NCBI RefSeq assembly: GCF_000764305.2
Contig: NW_025939677.1
Location: forward strand, 1 to 64,000
Direction: 5' to 3'
Length of the DNA stretch: 64,000 nucleotides
From: Hyalella azteca
Taxonomy: Eukaryota > Arthropoda > Malacostraca > Amphipoda > Hyalellidae
Part shown: piece after piece, positions 24,701 through 34,747 of the stretch
How positions within the stretch are numbered: position 1 is the stretch's first letter
Layout: the number at the start of each line of letters is the position of its first letter
Position numbers and translations under genes: made by a program
The notes under the pieces: generated by a model
What the model was told of the DNA's origin: nothing
Databases searched by the model: none
Seen by the model: the letters and a program-made list of their open reading frames with translations, nothing else

Positions 24701-25849
24701 CTTGAAGTTATTACATATCTTTAGGCCTTTACTCTTATGATTACAACGAAACTTTCAAAAAATTTGTTTAGGATAAGATAGGTTAGCTCCTTATTATTTA
24801 ATAATATATGGCCTAACCTAATCTAACCTAATTTTTTGAAAGTTTACTTCTCACAAAGAAATAATCATCGCAAAAAACCGTAACAACACCTATAGCAGCA
24901 AATTGTTAATAATTACTCATGTTGTTAATTTAGGCAAATCCGTTCAGAACTGAAGGAGTCGGGAGCTTTTCAGTTTCCTAAAAGTTGGGTTTTTTGGTTT
25001 AATTGGAGATGAAATGACGTAAAAATCTGTAATAAATACTATCGCGACGTATTGCTTACAATTATTAATACCCAAAATTTCAGGCAGATCTGTACAGAAT
25101 AGAGGTAGTCGTGAGTTGCATGGCTGAGCAAATGTTTTGTTTTGAGTTTCAGTCCTCGGCGAGTTCGCGGGTGAGTTCAGAGAAGCATCGATCTAGTTGC
25201 GGAAGAAGAGTTTGACTGTTAGTCGATGAGGATTTTAGAAAATCACGCCTTCTGTCGACGAAATCACCATTACTTCCAGTACAACAGCGAATGGCTGTAG
25301 TGTACGTATAGTCGTTGGAATTTATCTACTTTTAAACCAGAATTACACAGGCGAAGTCAATGCAAACTTGACAAATTCTATCCTATGAGAAAAAGAAGTT
25401 TCAGTTAACATACCTGTTGATTTCACTGAAAAAGTGGTTATGGAAGCTGTGGGATTGAAACGTACGATCTCAACACATATTCGACATCTGAACCTACTTG
25501 ATTACGAAGAAAATGGTTCCGAAAGGGTTTTATAGAACATTAAACGATAAACTAAATGAATTACTGTCGTCCAGAAATCACAATTTGCGCCACAGCGACT
25601 CAGAATCACACTCGAAACTGCCTCAAATTTTGACCAAGCAGCGTACGTCGATTAACTAATGCTATCAACAGCAAGAAATATCTTATATCTCACTGCATCA
25701 GGGGTCCACTGGAATCCTCCACAGGCATCGTGTTGACTGCAACAAGCAGCGCACGCCACCTGCGACGCCACACCCGCCTCTTGCACGCTCCAGACGTCAT
25801 AAAATGCTATGACCACCAGACCGAAGACGACAAGTCCCCCGGCGGACAT
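15455..25849 (-). CDS. Secreted PAN/apple + C-type-lectin-like domain protein (four exons)
   Basis: The exons are 25849-25694, 24358-24225, 22872-22809 and 15715-15455, and all have AG/GT borders. Their lengths (156, 134, 64, 261) join with matching phases 0, 2, 0 into 204 codons plus TAA. Residues 1-30 form a signal peptide. Residues 33-53 carry a PAN-like pattern (C33, C36, C37, C43, GFQW, C53). Residues about 72-204 fit a whole C-type-lectin-like domain: C103 and C198 as the outer cysteine pair, C172 and C187 as the inner pair, WMPGAP at 160-165 and GVIC near the end. The usual calcium/sugar motifs EPN or QPD and WND are absent, so classical sugar binding is doubtful. Lectins of this form act outside the cell in recognition or immunity. 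That role is inferred. I saw no promoter or poly(A) signal. Confidence 0.7.
15831..16320. repeat. Tandem duplication of about 254 bp, two copies
   Basis: The segment starting TCCGAATAGATTGCTTCAAG at 15831 recurs at 16085 and runs to CCCGTAATTTCGCGT in both copies (ending about 16062 and 16316). The copies differ by few substitutions. The duplication lies in the last intron of the lectin-like gene, just after the splice acceptor side. Confidence 0.85.
16321..17339. other. Intron sequence, nothing further recognised
   Basis: AT-rich sequence with short ORFs only. It lies inside the lectin-like gene's third intron. Confidence 0.45.
17340..19060 (-). pseudogene. Non-LTR retrotransposon (jockey-like), degenerate, minus strand
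   Basis: Read on the minus strand, an RT catalytic block is visible near 18500-18440 as NIVLYAVNITVLVSSQ, where family members have YADD, so the two catalytic aspartates are lost. The C-terminal thumb text LRPACDYAPIWYP and HLHIETGVLPL follows at about 18048-17900. Stops and frameshifts are frequent. A 31-bp tandem repeat (about 18255-18350) interrupts the region between these blocks. It lies in the lectin-like gene's third intron on the same strand. Confidence 0.65.
18255..18350. repeat. 31-bp tandem repeat, about 3 copies
   Basis: GATGGGTGTCTGGGGTAAAG with AGCTT(G/T)ACGTC recurs three times, with a partial slippage in the third copy. It sits in the jockey-like relic and probably arose after the element died. 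Confidence 0.8.
19388..19552 (+). mobile_element. Dispersed MITE-like repeat, copy 2, nested in the LINE 3' region
   Basis: It matches 10186-10346 in the same orientation. The LINE 3' region at 58527-58742 is uninterrupted at this point, giving an empty-site comparison. The LINE sequence on both sides (GATCCGGTC... and ...GATCT) continues across the insertion. TA dinucleotides abut both ends. Confidence 0.75.
19794..19992. repeat. Unmerged 99-bp contig overlap around a single N
   Basis: Positions 19794-19892 and 19894-19992 are identical 99-base segments separated by one N (19893). A perfect repeat that ends exactly at an N is what remains when two overlapping contigs are joined without merging. 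The true sequence should contain one copy. Confidence 0.9.
20139..20205. repeat. ATT/AATA-rich microsatellite
   Basis: Low-complexity runs of ATT and AAT triplets lie directly downstream of the LINE relic. Confidence 0.7.
20246..20390. repeat. 26-bp minisatellite, about 5 copies
   Basis: GGCCATCTCTCGGGTAGT followed by GCACTAGT or AAACTAGT repeats every 26 bp with alternating unit types. The last unit degenerates into an ACTAGTGCACTA palindrome. Confidence 0.85.
20635..20862 (-). pseudogene. Possible PIF/Harbinger-like transposase N-terminal fragment
   Basis: The 75-residue ORF has an acidic amphipathic N-terminal half and a C-terminal RRMWVRDLIRSR motif. This resembles the RRxWVRxWxxRR block near the start of PIF/Harbinger-type nucleases, but nothing after it matches. 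The sequence upstream on this strand continues at 22000-22440 once the 1.1-kb hAT-like insertion (20873-21990) is removed. The assignment is weak, and a host first exon is an alternative. Confidence 0.25.
20873..21990. mobile_element. hAT-like non-autonomous element of about 1.1 kb
   Basis: The left end is CAGTGTTGCCAGG (20873) and the right end is CTGGCAACGCTGGA (to 21990); these form short inverted repeats of the CAGxGTTGCCA type found in hAT elements. An 8-bp target duplication is visible with one mismatch: GTCGACTG at 20865-20872 and CTCGACTG at 21991-21998. Several ATACCAGA words recur at both ends. No transposase ORF is present. Confidence 0.75.
21999..22440 (-). other. ORF-bearing GC-richer flank of the hAT-like insertion
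   Basis: A 109-codon minus-strand ORF (21999-22328) begins MVLSGLLGFLDVVSLRLRLC and stops next to the insertion. I do not recognise it. With the hAT-like element removed, this stretch abuts the ORF at 20635-20862, so the two may once have been one transcribed unit. Confidence 0.25.
22809..22872 (-). CDS. Lectin-like gene, exon 3 (64 bp)
   Basis: The acceptor CTTCTTTTCCAG precedes 22872 and the donor GTGAGT follows 22809. The exon encodes VAIETCQNNCMELVPNPVT, the A-x3-C-x3-(C)M-x-L block at the start of long-form C-type-lectin-like domains. Its one-base lead completes the split codon of exon 2. Confidence 0.65.
23691..23736 (-). other. Possible signal-peptide micro-exon, unproven
   Basis: ATG at 23736 starts MMRNWLALVVLKLLF and is followed by a strong donor, GTAAGC, at 23690-23685, phase 1. 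It lies in intron 2 of the lectin-like gene on the same strand, but it cannot splice in frame to exon 3, which needs phase 2. It could belong to an unseen nested gene or be chance. Confidence 0.15.
24225..24358 (-). CDS. Lectin-like gene, exon 2
   Basis: The acceptor is CCATTGGTACCTCAG before 24358, and the donor is GTGAGT at 24224-24219. The frame beginning CSLVVDSS is chosen over the other open frame because its third codon positions are strongly G/C. It also continues exon 1 in phase 0, placing a cysteine where PAN domains have their final C-x-L. It ends with two bases of a split threonine codon. Confidence 0.65.
24750..24847. repeat. Imperfect palindrome containing a short CCTAA array
   Basis: ACTTTCAAAAAATTTG and TTAGGATAAGATAGGTTAG (24750-24788) pair imperfectly with CCTAACCTAATCTAACCTAA and TTTTTTGAAAGT (24811-24847). 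The right arm has three perfect CCTAA units and one variant at 24812-24831, which is the arthropod telomere repeat. Confidence 0.6.
25694..25849 (-). CDS. Lectin-like gene, exon 1 (signal peptide, start of PAN-like segment)
   Basis: ATG at 25849 follows GATCAGC. The 52 codons encode a hydrophobic leader (SAGGLVVFGLVVIAF) and then four cysteines and GGFQW. The donor is GTGAGA at 25693-25688, phase 0. The exon is clearly richer in G+C than its surroundings. It is the best start because a classic leader begins at this methionine. Confidence 0.7.
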
Positions 25850-26449
25850 GCTGATCTCCTCCGTGTAATGGGATATCCTCTGAGTTCGTCTCTCGGAGTA
25901 TCTGGATCGTATGGTAAAAGCACGATTATTTTTTGGTTCATGTTAACTGGTAGACCTACAATTCCCTGTTGGAAGTATCAGGCTTAAACCTAAATGATAT
26001 GAAACTTATTCCACTCTGCTGGAGACCTCTACTCATATTACCAATGATAATATTTTCTCGATTTATGAAACTGCATCAAAGCGGTCAGTCGCGATAGTTG
26101 GCTATGGCGCTTCTTACTATGAATTCGACAGATAACACCCCTCCTAAATAAGATAGAAGTCTGAAATTTTGAATGCTTGTCTGGCTAATTATTTTGAGTT
26201 TGCAGACATTAAGATAAATTTTGTAAACTTTGTATTATCACTTTGTATCGCGAACGAAAATTTTGACCCACGAGGATCGTAAAACGAGCGACTTTTCTAA
26301 CGTTTTCGCGACACCTGTTGATTTAACTATTTATTCTTCGCTGCTCGCTACACCAAACATTTCTGGATCATTTTTCTTGTATTAAATATAACTAATTAAA
26401 GCTCAAATGATAAGTGAAACTTACCATTTGCATTTACTTACCTGCTGTC
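25850..26449. other. Upstream flank of the lectin-like gene
   Basis: This stretch precedes the start codon of the minus-strand lectin-like gene and separates it from the MULE-like relic. I could not identify a TATA box or initiator with confidence. Confidence 0.3.
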
Positions 26450-28010
26450 TAAATTAGGCTGAGGCTCTTCAACGAGTATTGAAACACATGGCTTGAAGTA
26501 CACTTACTTCACTTCGTTGGTGACGGTCATAGTAGCGTGTACACAAAACTATTAACAGTCATGCTCTATGTACCTGATGCGGATAAAAATGGAATGTCGA
26601 AATCACATCATAAGGAATTATCAGATACAGTCGAAAAAAGCTGTCTATAAATCTAGAGAAACATCCAAGCTCGGTTCCGTAGATCAAAGGCAATTGTTCC
26701 AGGGACGTGTGCACAATTGGGGATAATTAGTTCCGGGACGTGGTAAATGCCATAACGGGTGCAGTACAACATCACAAAAATCTGACTGATTTAAATGAAG
26801 CGGAAAGATTAAACGGATTGCGTAAAGACATTTTGAACAGCGCCAGACATGTTTTCGGCGATTATGCGATGTGTTCAATAATCGGCAAATATTTTTGTAA
26901 AAACCAAAATGATTATAATTACTGTCCTGATCTTGAAAAAACTAGAATTTTTCAGGCTATAATGAAAATACTAAATTGAGTGAAGGACCATGCAGGGAGT
27001 CTATAGTGCATGATTTGGACAGTAGAAGATCATAACAGCCGGCAGTAAAAGAATTAACTTTTGCTTGTTGAACAGCACCGAAACCAGAGCATTTAATACA
27101 GTAATCGTTCACAACAGTGGTCAGTTGCATTCACAAATCGGAAACTCCCGCGAAAATCTCTAAACAAACTAATTGTGAAAATAGAAGCTCAGCGAACTCA
27201 TCAAAATGTAAGTGCTTGAAAGCGGCTTTTCAGCGAACACGAGCATAAATTAAATCGAAAAAATCCGTCGTAGTTACGGCTACGAAATCAATGGCTTTGC
27301 ATCTGTCTCGGAAGAAGCAAAATTGAGCTTTTTGAATACGTTGTCCTTGGATGATAATCCAATTAAAATGCTCGAATCCTCAACCGTTGAACAAAGTAAT
27401 TCCCTGTTATGGTACGAAGAGTGAAGAAAGAGGCTGACTGCATCAAACTTCGGTTTTGTGTATAAACTGAGAAAAAATACAAATATGGATGCTGCTGTAG
27501 CCTACAGGCTGGTTAATAATACAACTAGCTCGCTCCCTGCTCTGGTATGGAGCAGAGAGAAGGAAAAAAGTAGCAGTAAAGATATTGCAAGAAAAAATGT
27601 CCATTACAGTTAGAGGCTGTGGTTTTTTGTGGACAATGTCATTCCATTCTTATAGGCGCTTTGCCCGAAGGTCTCGTAGACAATGACTACATTGTTGAAA
27701 TCAAGTGCCCGAGCTCTGCCCGTAATTTTAGAACAATTAAAGATGCTATCCGTGAAAAGAAATGCGATCATTAGAAACTAGTTTATGACCAAATTACTTT
27801 GAACAAACGCATTCATACTTCTATCAAGTTCAAGACAACAGAGGGTGACAGACAGAAGCAAGTGCATTTTCGTGACGTGGATCCCCGAAGTTATGCATAT
27901 TGAACATGTTGAAATGGAAAAAAGTTTTGGCAAGAACGCATGGAAGAGCATCTAAAATCATCTTACTTGCAAAACCTGTTGCCTTGTATCGTCAATAGCA
28001 TGTTAAAATT
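26450..28010 (+). pseudogene. MULE-like transposase fused to a YqaJ-type nuclease, decayed
   Basis: Plus-strand pieces occur in the right order but in shifting frames. FVGDGHSSVY (about 26510-26545) looks like a catalytic DGDSSVY block. MECRNHIIRN (about 26590) carries the Cys/His pair that follows it. Positions 26740-26979 give an open stretch with ITGAVQHHKN, DILNSARHVFG and YFCKNQ. RLTASNFGFVYKLRKNT (about 27430-27480), EGLVDNDYIVEIKCPSSAR (about 27675-27730) and EHVEMEKSFWQERMEEHLKS (about 27905-27960) match the start, the catalytic E-x-K core and the C-terminal part of YqaJ viral-recombinase-type exonucleases. Fusions of these two domains are known in invertebrate transposons. Stops and frameshifts show that the gene is dead, and I found no terminal repeats. 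Confidence 0.65.
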
Positions 28011-30410
28011 CAACAGCTGGCGTACGCGTCGTGTGTTTTGTACAGTAAGAACTGAATATAAATATCTAAATAATCTAAATTAGAAATGGTCATTTGTTAA
28101 TATATTATACTAGCTTTACTTCTATCAGTTGCACAATTAATTGCATTAATTACTAATGAATAAAATGCATGTCTTTAAAATAAATGACATGGGTGATGAT
28201 ATTCATGTTTTGAAATATAAAAAATATTATATTAAGAAACACCAAACGAAATAAAAATTTTGCGATCCGGTACTACTTCAACGATTAATTTATTGTAAAT
28301 AATTACTCATGTGATCTTTTGAATTATTACTGTCAGTTAATTACAGTACTGATTACAAGCAAAGAATGAATCATTATAAAAATATATGGAGCGGTCTTAA
28401 TGATGATGTTGTTTATGAATTCGTGAGAACACATTCAAATCATGATGCATAGTGGCGATCGTTGTGCATATCATATAATCACTTATTTCCGGCCGTTGAT
28501 GCACTGAAAACGTTGCGCTTTGATTATCCAATATAGCCCGCACAAGTTATTACTTAGCTGCGTTGAAGCAGATGCTGGGTCTTGTAGATTCTGTAGCCGT
28601 ATATCTTCGTCGCTGAATTCTTCTCGTAGTCCGTGTCGAAGTCTGATGGTCAAATTGTAGAAGTAGTAGATGATGTAGAGCTTTTAATCTTCGGAGGCTT
28701 CCCCTACACAGGATTCTGAGTAGTCACTTATCAATAATCACTCGATAATCACTTTGCTAACTGTTCGGGTGCCAGTGTACGGTGTTGCTATAGGACAACG
28801 TTGAAGATGGCGTAGACGATTATTTAGTATTATTTAAGATTATTGGTTCGGCTTACAGTTTAGGATAATCAGTTAATAAGTTTATAAGTTGGAGCTTTAA
28901 CACTGATGTCTTCGGCGTCCAGTTGAAGTAGGGATAAGTCTAGAGTGTATCTTCTACTCTGACGTTAATTTAGAGTTACTGTCCTGTTTGACATGGACAG
29001 GAGCAATGGGGTATATACCGTAGCGGTCCTCGCCCAAGACTGAGTTTCCTGGTTTGGGCAGAGCTCATATAGCTTCGCTAATTGACGTCACCAAGGGCGT
29101 GACTTGATAAACAGGAAAGGCTAATACAAGGAAATGCTCATGAACATATCGCATTGAAGGAGATTATCTTTCAACAAGGAAGACATCAATCAGGAAATAT
29201 CAAGGGACAAATGGTATCAACATTGTTGCCTCACATATAATAATGTAATATATAATCAACGTCATCAGAAGAATTGTTCGACTCTCTGATAATTAAATCG
29301 AATTCTTGGGCTTTTAATTGCACGTTTATTACATTCGTAGATTTAAGTAAAGGTTTGTGAGCAGTCAATAGTTCTAAAAAGCAATAGTTCTAAACATTAT
29401 TTTTTTGGTCACTCCAACGATTCGAAGATAACATTGATGGAAAAATTCATACCTTATTCCAGCTCACCATAAGCTGAAACTTACTGTATTTTTCTCTGGG
29501 TAAATTTATGAATAATTCCGCCATTAGCTTGCCGACATGGCACAACATCCGACTGATGGTTGCATATATCACGCGGTCGTGACAAGAAAATTATTACATA
29601 TTACAGAGAAAAAATTGTTTCGTGTTCAGCAATTTTCTGCACTGAAACACACACATACATGATGTGTGTGCTCGTTGTGATAAAGGTTAATGAATATACC
29701 TAGGCTACAGTCGACAATGGCGGCTCAAGTTTGGCTGCTGTTGTGGAATAGTTTAGTCATAGCTAAAAAAAACGCGCGTGCTCAGTCATGGCGGATAGGT
29801 GTGCGCGCAGCTGCGTGAGTTGAATCATTTAGGTAATTTATTCTCAGTAAAAATTTTTGATGCTCTTGGCACTTGTCTGTGGAGAGATGGGCGCGGAGCA
29901 TAGCAAATGGAAGTTTTTACGTATGGGAAGGTGAATTACATTTTTGCGAAGTGTAATGATAAAACTAGGGATAGAGGCCAATGTATATAAAATACGTGAA
30001 ATCCTATTTTAATGTATACTGATAAATCACGGATATGAGTCATCTCAAAGTCACAGTAATTATCTTCATTGTCTATGTATTAAAATAATGAAGACTAGGC
30101 AATCCAGGCTATATTCGAACAAATTACCTGGAATCTTATATATATTAATATATAATAATCTAATAATTCTATAATCTTATATATATATTAATAATAAACA
30201 TGGAGGCATTCCACATATCTCACAGCATTGATAATAACTACCTATATTCCAAATTTCGGGCTGATCCGTTCAGTATTGCAGGAGTTATGAGTGGTTAGGT
30301 TGAGCGAAAAGTTTGGTTGTGCGTTCGAGTCCGCAGGCGGGTCCGGAGAAGTGGCAATTCTGAAAATTTTCATCTGTAGTGCGCTGGACTCGAGAAATTT
30401 TCTTATTTCC
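28011..30410. other. No gene recognised
   Basis: AT-rich sequence with short TATA-type microsatellites near 30125-30195. Positions 28560-29110 are richer in G+C but give no recognisable peptide on either strand. Confidence 0.4.
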
Positions 30411-30530
30411 GGAGAGTCAGCTGTGTACTTATTGTATATATGTGGAGAGTCGGCTGCATACTTATTTTATATATGTGGAGAGTCAGCTGTATACTTACTG
30501 TATATATGTGGAGAGTCAGCTGTGTACTTT
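30411..30530. repeat. 33-bp minisatellite, about 4 copies
   Basis: GGAGAGTCAGCTGTGTACTT followed by ATTGTATATATGT repeats every 33 bp. It stays open in the plus frame of 30291-30644 (repeat GESAVYLLYIC), which is a by-product of a period divisible by three. Confidence 0.85.
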
Positions 30531-30814
30531 AGACTAAATAGTTCTAGGTTGGATGGATGGTGGGCTAGGTATGCAAAACTTTCTTTATATGTTGTCTTTG
30601 TTGGTGTTCGTTTATACGTTTCTCTTTGTCTGTCTAGTGTCTAGTTTGCGCGGTTAGAGACCAAAGAGTTCCACGCGGTTAGAGTTCCACGCGGTTAGAG
30701 TCCAAAAAATATAGAGTCCAACCAAAATATTGTTTGGAAAATAATAAGGCAAAATATTTATGTTGATATCGGTTAGTCTATTTGTCAATAAAATTGAATG
30801 TATAGAGAATAATT

Positions 30815-31092
30815 TCCTATCAATTTGTTTTAATAATTAAAAGTATTGAACTAAAAAGTAGAAAATAAATAAATATAAAAACTATTTTTAAAAAACACAA
30901 TTTTCTGGTGGTCACAAAAACTAAAAAAATGAAATTAGACAAATAAAAAAAATAGATATTAAAAACCATTTTTAAAAACCACGTTTTTATAGTGGTTACA
31001 AAACTAAAAGCAATGAAATAAAACAAATTAAAAAAACTTTTGAAAACCACGTTTTCTTAACGGACAAAAAAGCAGCATTAACTTTTTCAGTT
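30815..31092. mobile_element. Left arm(s) of a foldback element family
   Basis: Three diverged units of the type AAAACCACGTTTTTATAGTGG with flanking poly-A-rich sequence lie in tandem. The last unit (about 31021-31092, with CCACGTTTTCTTAACGGACA) pairs with 32021-32088. The same family forms the palindromic MITE at 62287-62549. Confidence 0.6.
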
Positions 31093-31123
31093 AAACAAAA
31101 CTAAGATTTAGTTTTGAATAATT

Positions 31124-31560
31124 TTAAATAGTCTCAAATTTCCGGGTCATGGTCTCATTATCTTGCTCTGTGCCTTGTGTAGTTTGGGTGACGCCTGGGG
31201 TACTTATAACGTTAACATTTCGACTAAGCAACTTCACTTCACGCCCTCTATCAAGAATTTCAGGCAGTTCGTTGCACAACTCCGCAACATTAACTCGCAG
31301 GGCGCTGCTGTATCTCATCCTCGATCGTTTTGTGCCACCATCGGACACTAAGATACCCAGTGGTGAAGTTCAGCCCCTGCTCTTCTGTTGACCCCATGGA
31401 GTAAAGCTTGTATATGAAGCCCTGCCTGAGCTCGGTCGGAACGATGGACGTGAGCACCTGTGTCGTATGCTCAACGATAAACCTCCACGGGCCATGGTTC
31501 CTCGCTGCGGCTACCACTACCATGACCCCAGCAACCTTCCTCTGCGTGGGTGTGGACTAG
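31124..31560 (-). other. Coding-like island of unknown identity inside a foldback element
   Basis: Two overlapping minus-strand ORFs form one apparent reading with a frameshift: 31523-31290 (hydrophobic start, then HGPWRFIVEHTTQVLT and TELRQGFIYKLYSMG), continuing as 31348-31124 (SDGGTKRSRMRYSSALR, ELCNELPEILDR). The region is richer in G+C than its surroundings and looks like real protein-coding sequence. I do not recognise the family. It lies between inverted arms at 31021-31092 and 32021-32088, so it may be a captured or ancestral transposon gene. Confidence 0.3.
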
Positions 31561-31715
31561 CCCTGCAGTACCGAGCAAGTTTAGGGAAGATGGCATTAAT
31601 GCCATTTAGTAATTTTTCATTAAAGAAAAGACCATTTGAACCTTGCTTGTAATCGTGTTTTGTTTGACCTCAATTCTTTTTGATTAGTTTCCTCGCTTCC
31701 CAATGTTTTGTCCAT

Positions 31716-32019
31716 CAGTGAGTTGTCCTAAATTTTATTCATGACCTAAAATCAAGTCTAACGTTTATTTTTTCATATCTTATGCTGAGAAAACACAAAA
31801 AACGTTGGGAAGGCTTTAAGACACATTCATTACCCAACTTCTATTCATATAATACTTAATCTGTAGCTCCTCATAATATATGATATTTAGATCTTCGCAG
31901 TGATGTTTTTTGTGTTTTTTGTGTTCCCACGTTTTTTGTGTTTTCTCAGTATAAGATATGAAAAAAATAAACTTTAGACTTCATTTTAGGTCAAGAATAA
32001 AATTTAGGACAACTCACTG
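31716..32019. mobile_element. Palindromic MITE with arms of about 95 bp
   Basis: CAGTGAGTTGTCCTAAATTT at 31716 is mirrored by AAATTTAGGACAACTCACTG ending at 32019. The arms reach to about 31810 and start again at about 31925, leaving a loop of about 115 bp. There is no ORF. Its right end abuts the foldback arm at 32021-32088. Confidence 0.8.
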
Positions 32020-32020
32020 A

Positions 32021-32088
32021 AAAAGTAATGTTTCTTTTTTTGTCCGTTAAAAAACGTGGTTTATAAAGTTTTTTTTTATTTGTTTTTT
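32021..32088. repeat. Right arm of the outer foldback element
   Basis: GTCCGTTAAAAAACGTGG and its AT-rich flanks are the reverse complement of 31021-31092. The arms enclose about 930 bp, which hold the coding-like island and the palindromic MITE. Confidence 0.65.
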
Positions 32089-32100
32089 TTTTTCATGCCT

Positions 32101-32133
32101 CAGAGCTGTTTACTGGAATAGTGAACAGCTCTG
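32101..32133. repeat. Short hairpin
   Basis: CAGAGCTGTTTACT and AGTGAACAGCTCTG pair over 14 bp with one mismatch around a short loop. Confidence 0.5.
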
Positions 32134-33399
32134 AATCAATCATTGTGAATAGCTTTCACTTCAATCATAATTCTGGAATCAATTCCTCGATTGCGTCATT
32201 TATTTATTAATGCATTCCATTAATCCCACATTTATCAAGAGGAATGACTTTACAAATATCTGATCCGTCGCTGAAACATGCGCCTCAGAAAGTTATATTG
32301 GTTTTGTGCGTCGTCAATATATTTGTATTTCATCAAAATTTCCATGGATTGATTTCTTCTCCGTTTCTTAGCGTATAAACAATTATTCTGACAACAAAAT
32401 AGCTTCTGAATTGCCTCGCAAGTTTACGCATATATGCACGATATCCGCCGCTAATACATTATATTTATGTCAAATTCAGGAGAAATTTGTCTTCTTTTTT
32501 CTATATATTTTAAGGTGTCAGTCGGCCACTGAAATGAATACCCAGAAAGTGCGCAAATATGCCACTGATAACTTACACGCAGTTATGGTATCGGGCCACA
32601 AGCTATTACAAGCTCTCCCGTTAACTTTCCACAGCTCACCGTGTAAAATGAATAAAACATCATTTTAATATTTTATCTTAAGAACCCTGATGATCAACGG
32701 CGTTTGTTGTCAAAATTAAAATATTCTTTCGTATATTATTTTCTACCATGAGTTTCGTTCATGCTGAGTTCAAACGACGATGTTACAGGTTTTGATTTGG
32801 GGTGAAAATTGCCACATAACCTAAACTATTCCCAGCGGAATCATGACTGCCTGGGCTTAAATTATGAAGGGTCTGCAAGAAATTCAAAACATGAGTTATT
32901 AATTGCAATGATTAGGTTTAGAGATTTTAACAAATTTTTACTTTGCATTTTATTTTATTAAGACGCGAAAACACATTGATCGAGCAGATATTCAGTTTAT
33001 AGCTCCCTCAAATCTGAACGTATCAGTATATAAGAGTTATTAATAATAATTAATATTAATAGAATAATCTTAAATTTTATATTACTTTTTTGTAGTTTAC
33101 TTTTTGTTTGAAAAGAAGGTCTCGGAACATTTGGCTAAGTCAATGTATGCTCGGTTAGGATTGGAGGTAATTTGTTAATACATCATAATAATATAATCAT
33201 TTATTGCTTAATGTATCCTAAATTATCATAAACTAACCTAATATTTTGAAATTTTCGTATAAATGAAGAAACTAAGCAACTAGCAGTTCTAGACAACCGT
33301 AACCCCAGCATATAAAAATTATTTCTGTTTGCGTTTAAAAAACTCTTGTGCCATCAATATAATGGAACTGAAATTATATAAGAATTTGAGGTGCAGTAT
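32134..33399. other. No gene recognised
   Basis: AT-rich sequence. An 85-codon ORF at 32411-32668 shows no domain. Confidence 0.4.
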
Positions 33400-33873
33400 A
33401 ATGTAACCCAGAGTTGCTGCCCAGTGACTCCCCTAGTGAAATGCAGAGATTATTTGAACAGCTCGTCATACTCTAAAAAAATTAGAAAAAAGTTGAAAAG
33501 CTCTAAATTAGAATGCAAGAAGGCTGCCATTACAGGTTGATGACTGCGTGGGTTGTCCTCAACCTTCCCGCGACCTCCAGACTGTTGGTTAATGTTTATG
33601 AATATAAAATTACTCACTTTAGGAAATTCCTTTCATTGACATAACAGCTGCGCTGAACTCTTGGCCGTGATTTGCGATATTTTGGTGTGTGTCTAATTTT
33701 GAGGCGTTGCGCGCGAGAAAGCGTGGACTTTGCAAATTGTGCGCCACTGAAATACAATCTTTAAGGAAATTTAAAATGTGATCAATTTGAACAGCGTTTT
33801 CTTAAGTACGTCTGCTATGGGAAACTTGCTAGCAGTCTAAACAAACCACGTGGCTTCTATATTAACGTGATGA

Positions 33874-34747
33874 GACAGACGAAGGCCGGTGAGAACTTTT
33901 CGTTTAGCGTACTATCTAACTCCTGCATTTACCCATCACCATTAAGGCACTTATTGGGTACAAAAATATCAACCGAAAAGGACACTTTTGATGCCACGGA
34001 AACGTGACTTATTTGACTATTACCCATAACTACTGAACATTACTTGTGGAGTCAGCGTGTTAGAAAATAATTATATCCATAACTAAACTATTCTCACGTA
34101 ATGGCCCTCGCACATCACTACAAATCACTTGCCTCTTGCCCTATACATATAACTTGCCTCTTTTCTATAATAATATAGATTTCCTGGGATTATTGAATAT
34201 ACGCGTGAACTGTAAAATATCCCACAAAGCTTCCGCGAATTTGTGAACGCAATAATCAAGTTAGAACAAGTTTACAAGTTATGATTTAGGATAAACAATC
34301 GGCATAAGATGTGACAGACGAAGGCCATCGAGAACTTATCGTTCAGCGTACTATCTAACTCATGCATTTACCCAATCACCATTACGGCAATTACTGGGTA
34401 CAAAAATATCAACAGGAAAGCATGAGGGAAGTAGACACGGAAACGTGACTTATTTGCATCCGACCCATAGCTACTGAACATTACTTGTAAAGTCAGCGTA
34501 ATAGAAAATAATTGTATCCATAACTAAACTATTCTCACGTAATGGCCCTCGCACATCACTACATTTCACTTGCCTCTTGCCCTATACATATCACTTGCCT
34601 CTTTTCTATAATAATATAGATTTCCTGGGATTATTGAATATAAGCGTGAACTGTAAAATATCCCACAAAGCTTCCGCGAATTTGTGAACGAAATAATCAA
34701 GTTAGAACAAGTTTACAAGTTATGGTTTAGGATAAACAATCGGCATA
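33874..34747. repeat. Tandem duplication of 439 bp, two copies
   Basis: Copy 1 (33874-34306) and copy 2 (34313-34747) run in parallel from GACAGACGAAGGCC to AAACAATCGGCATA with a few percent mismatches. Confidence 0.85.
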
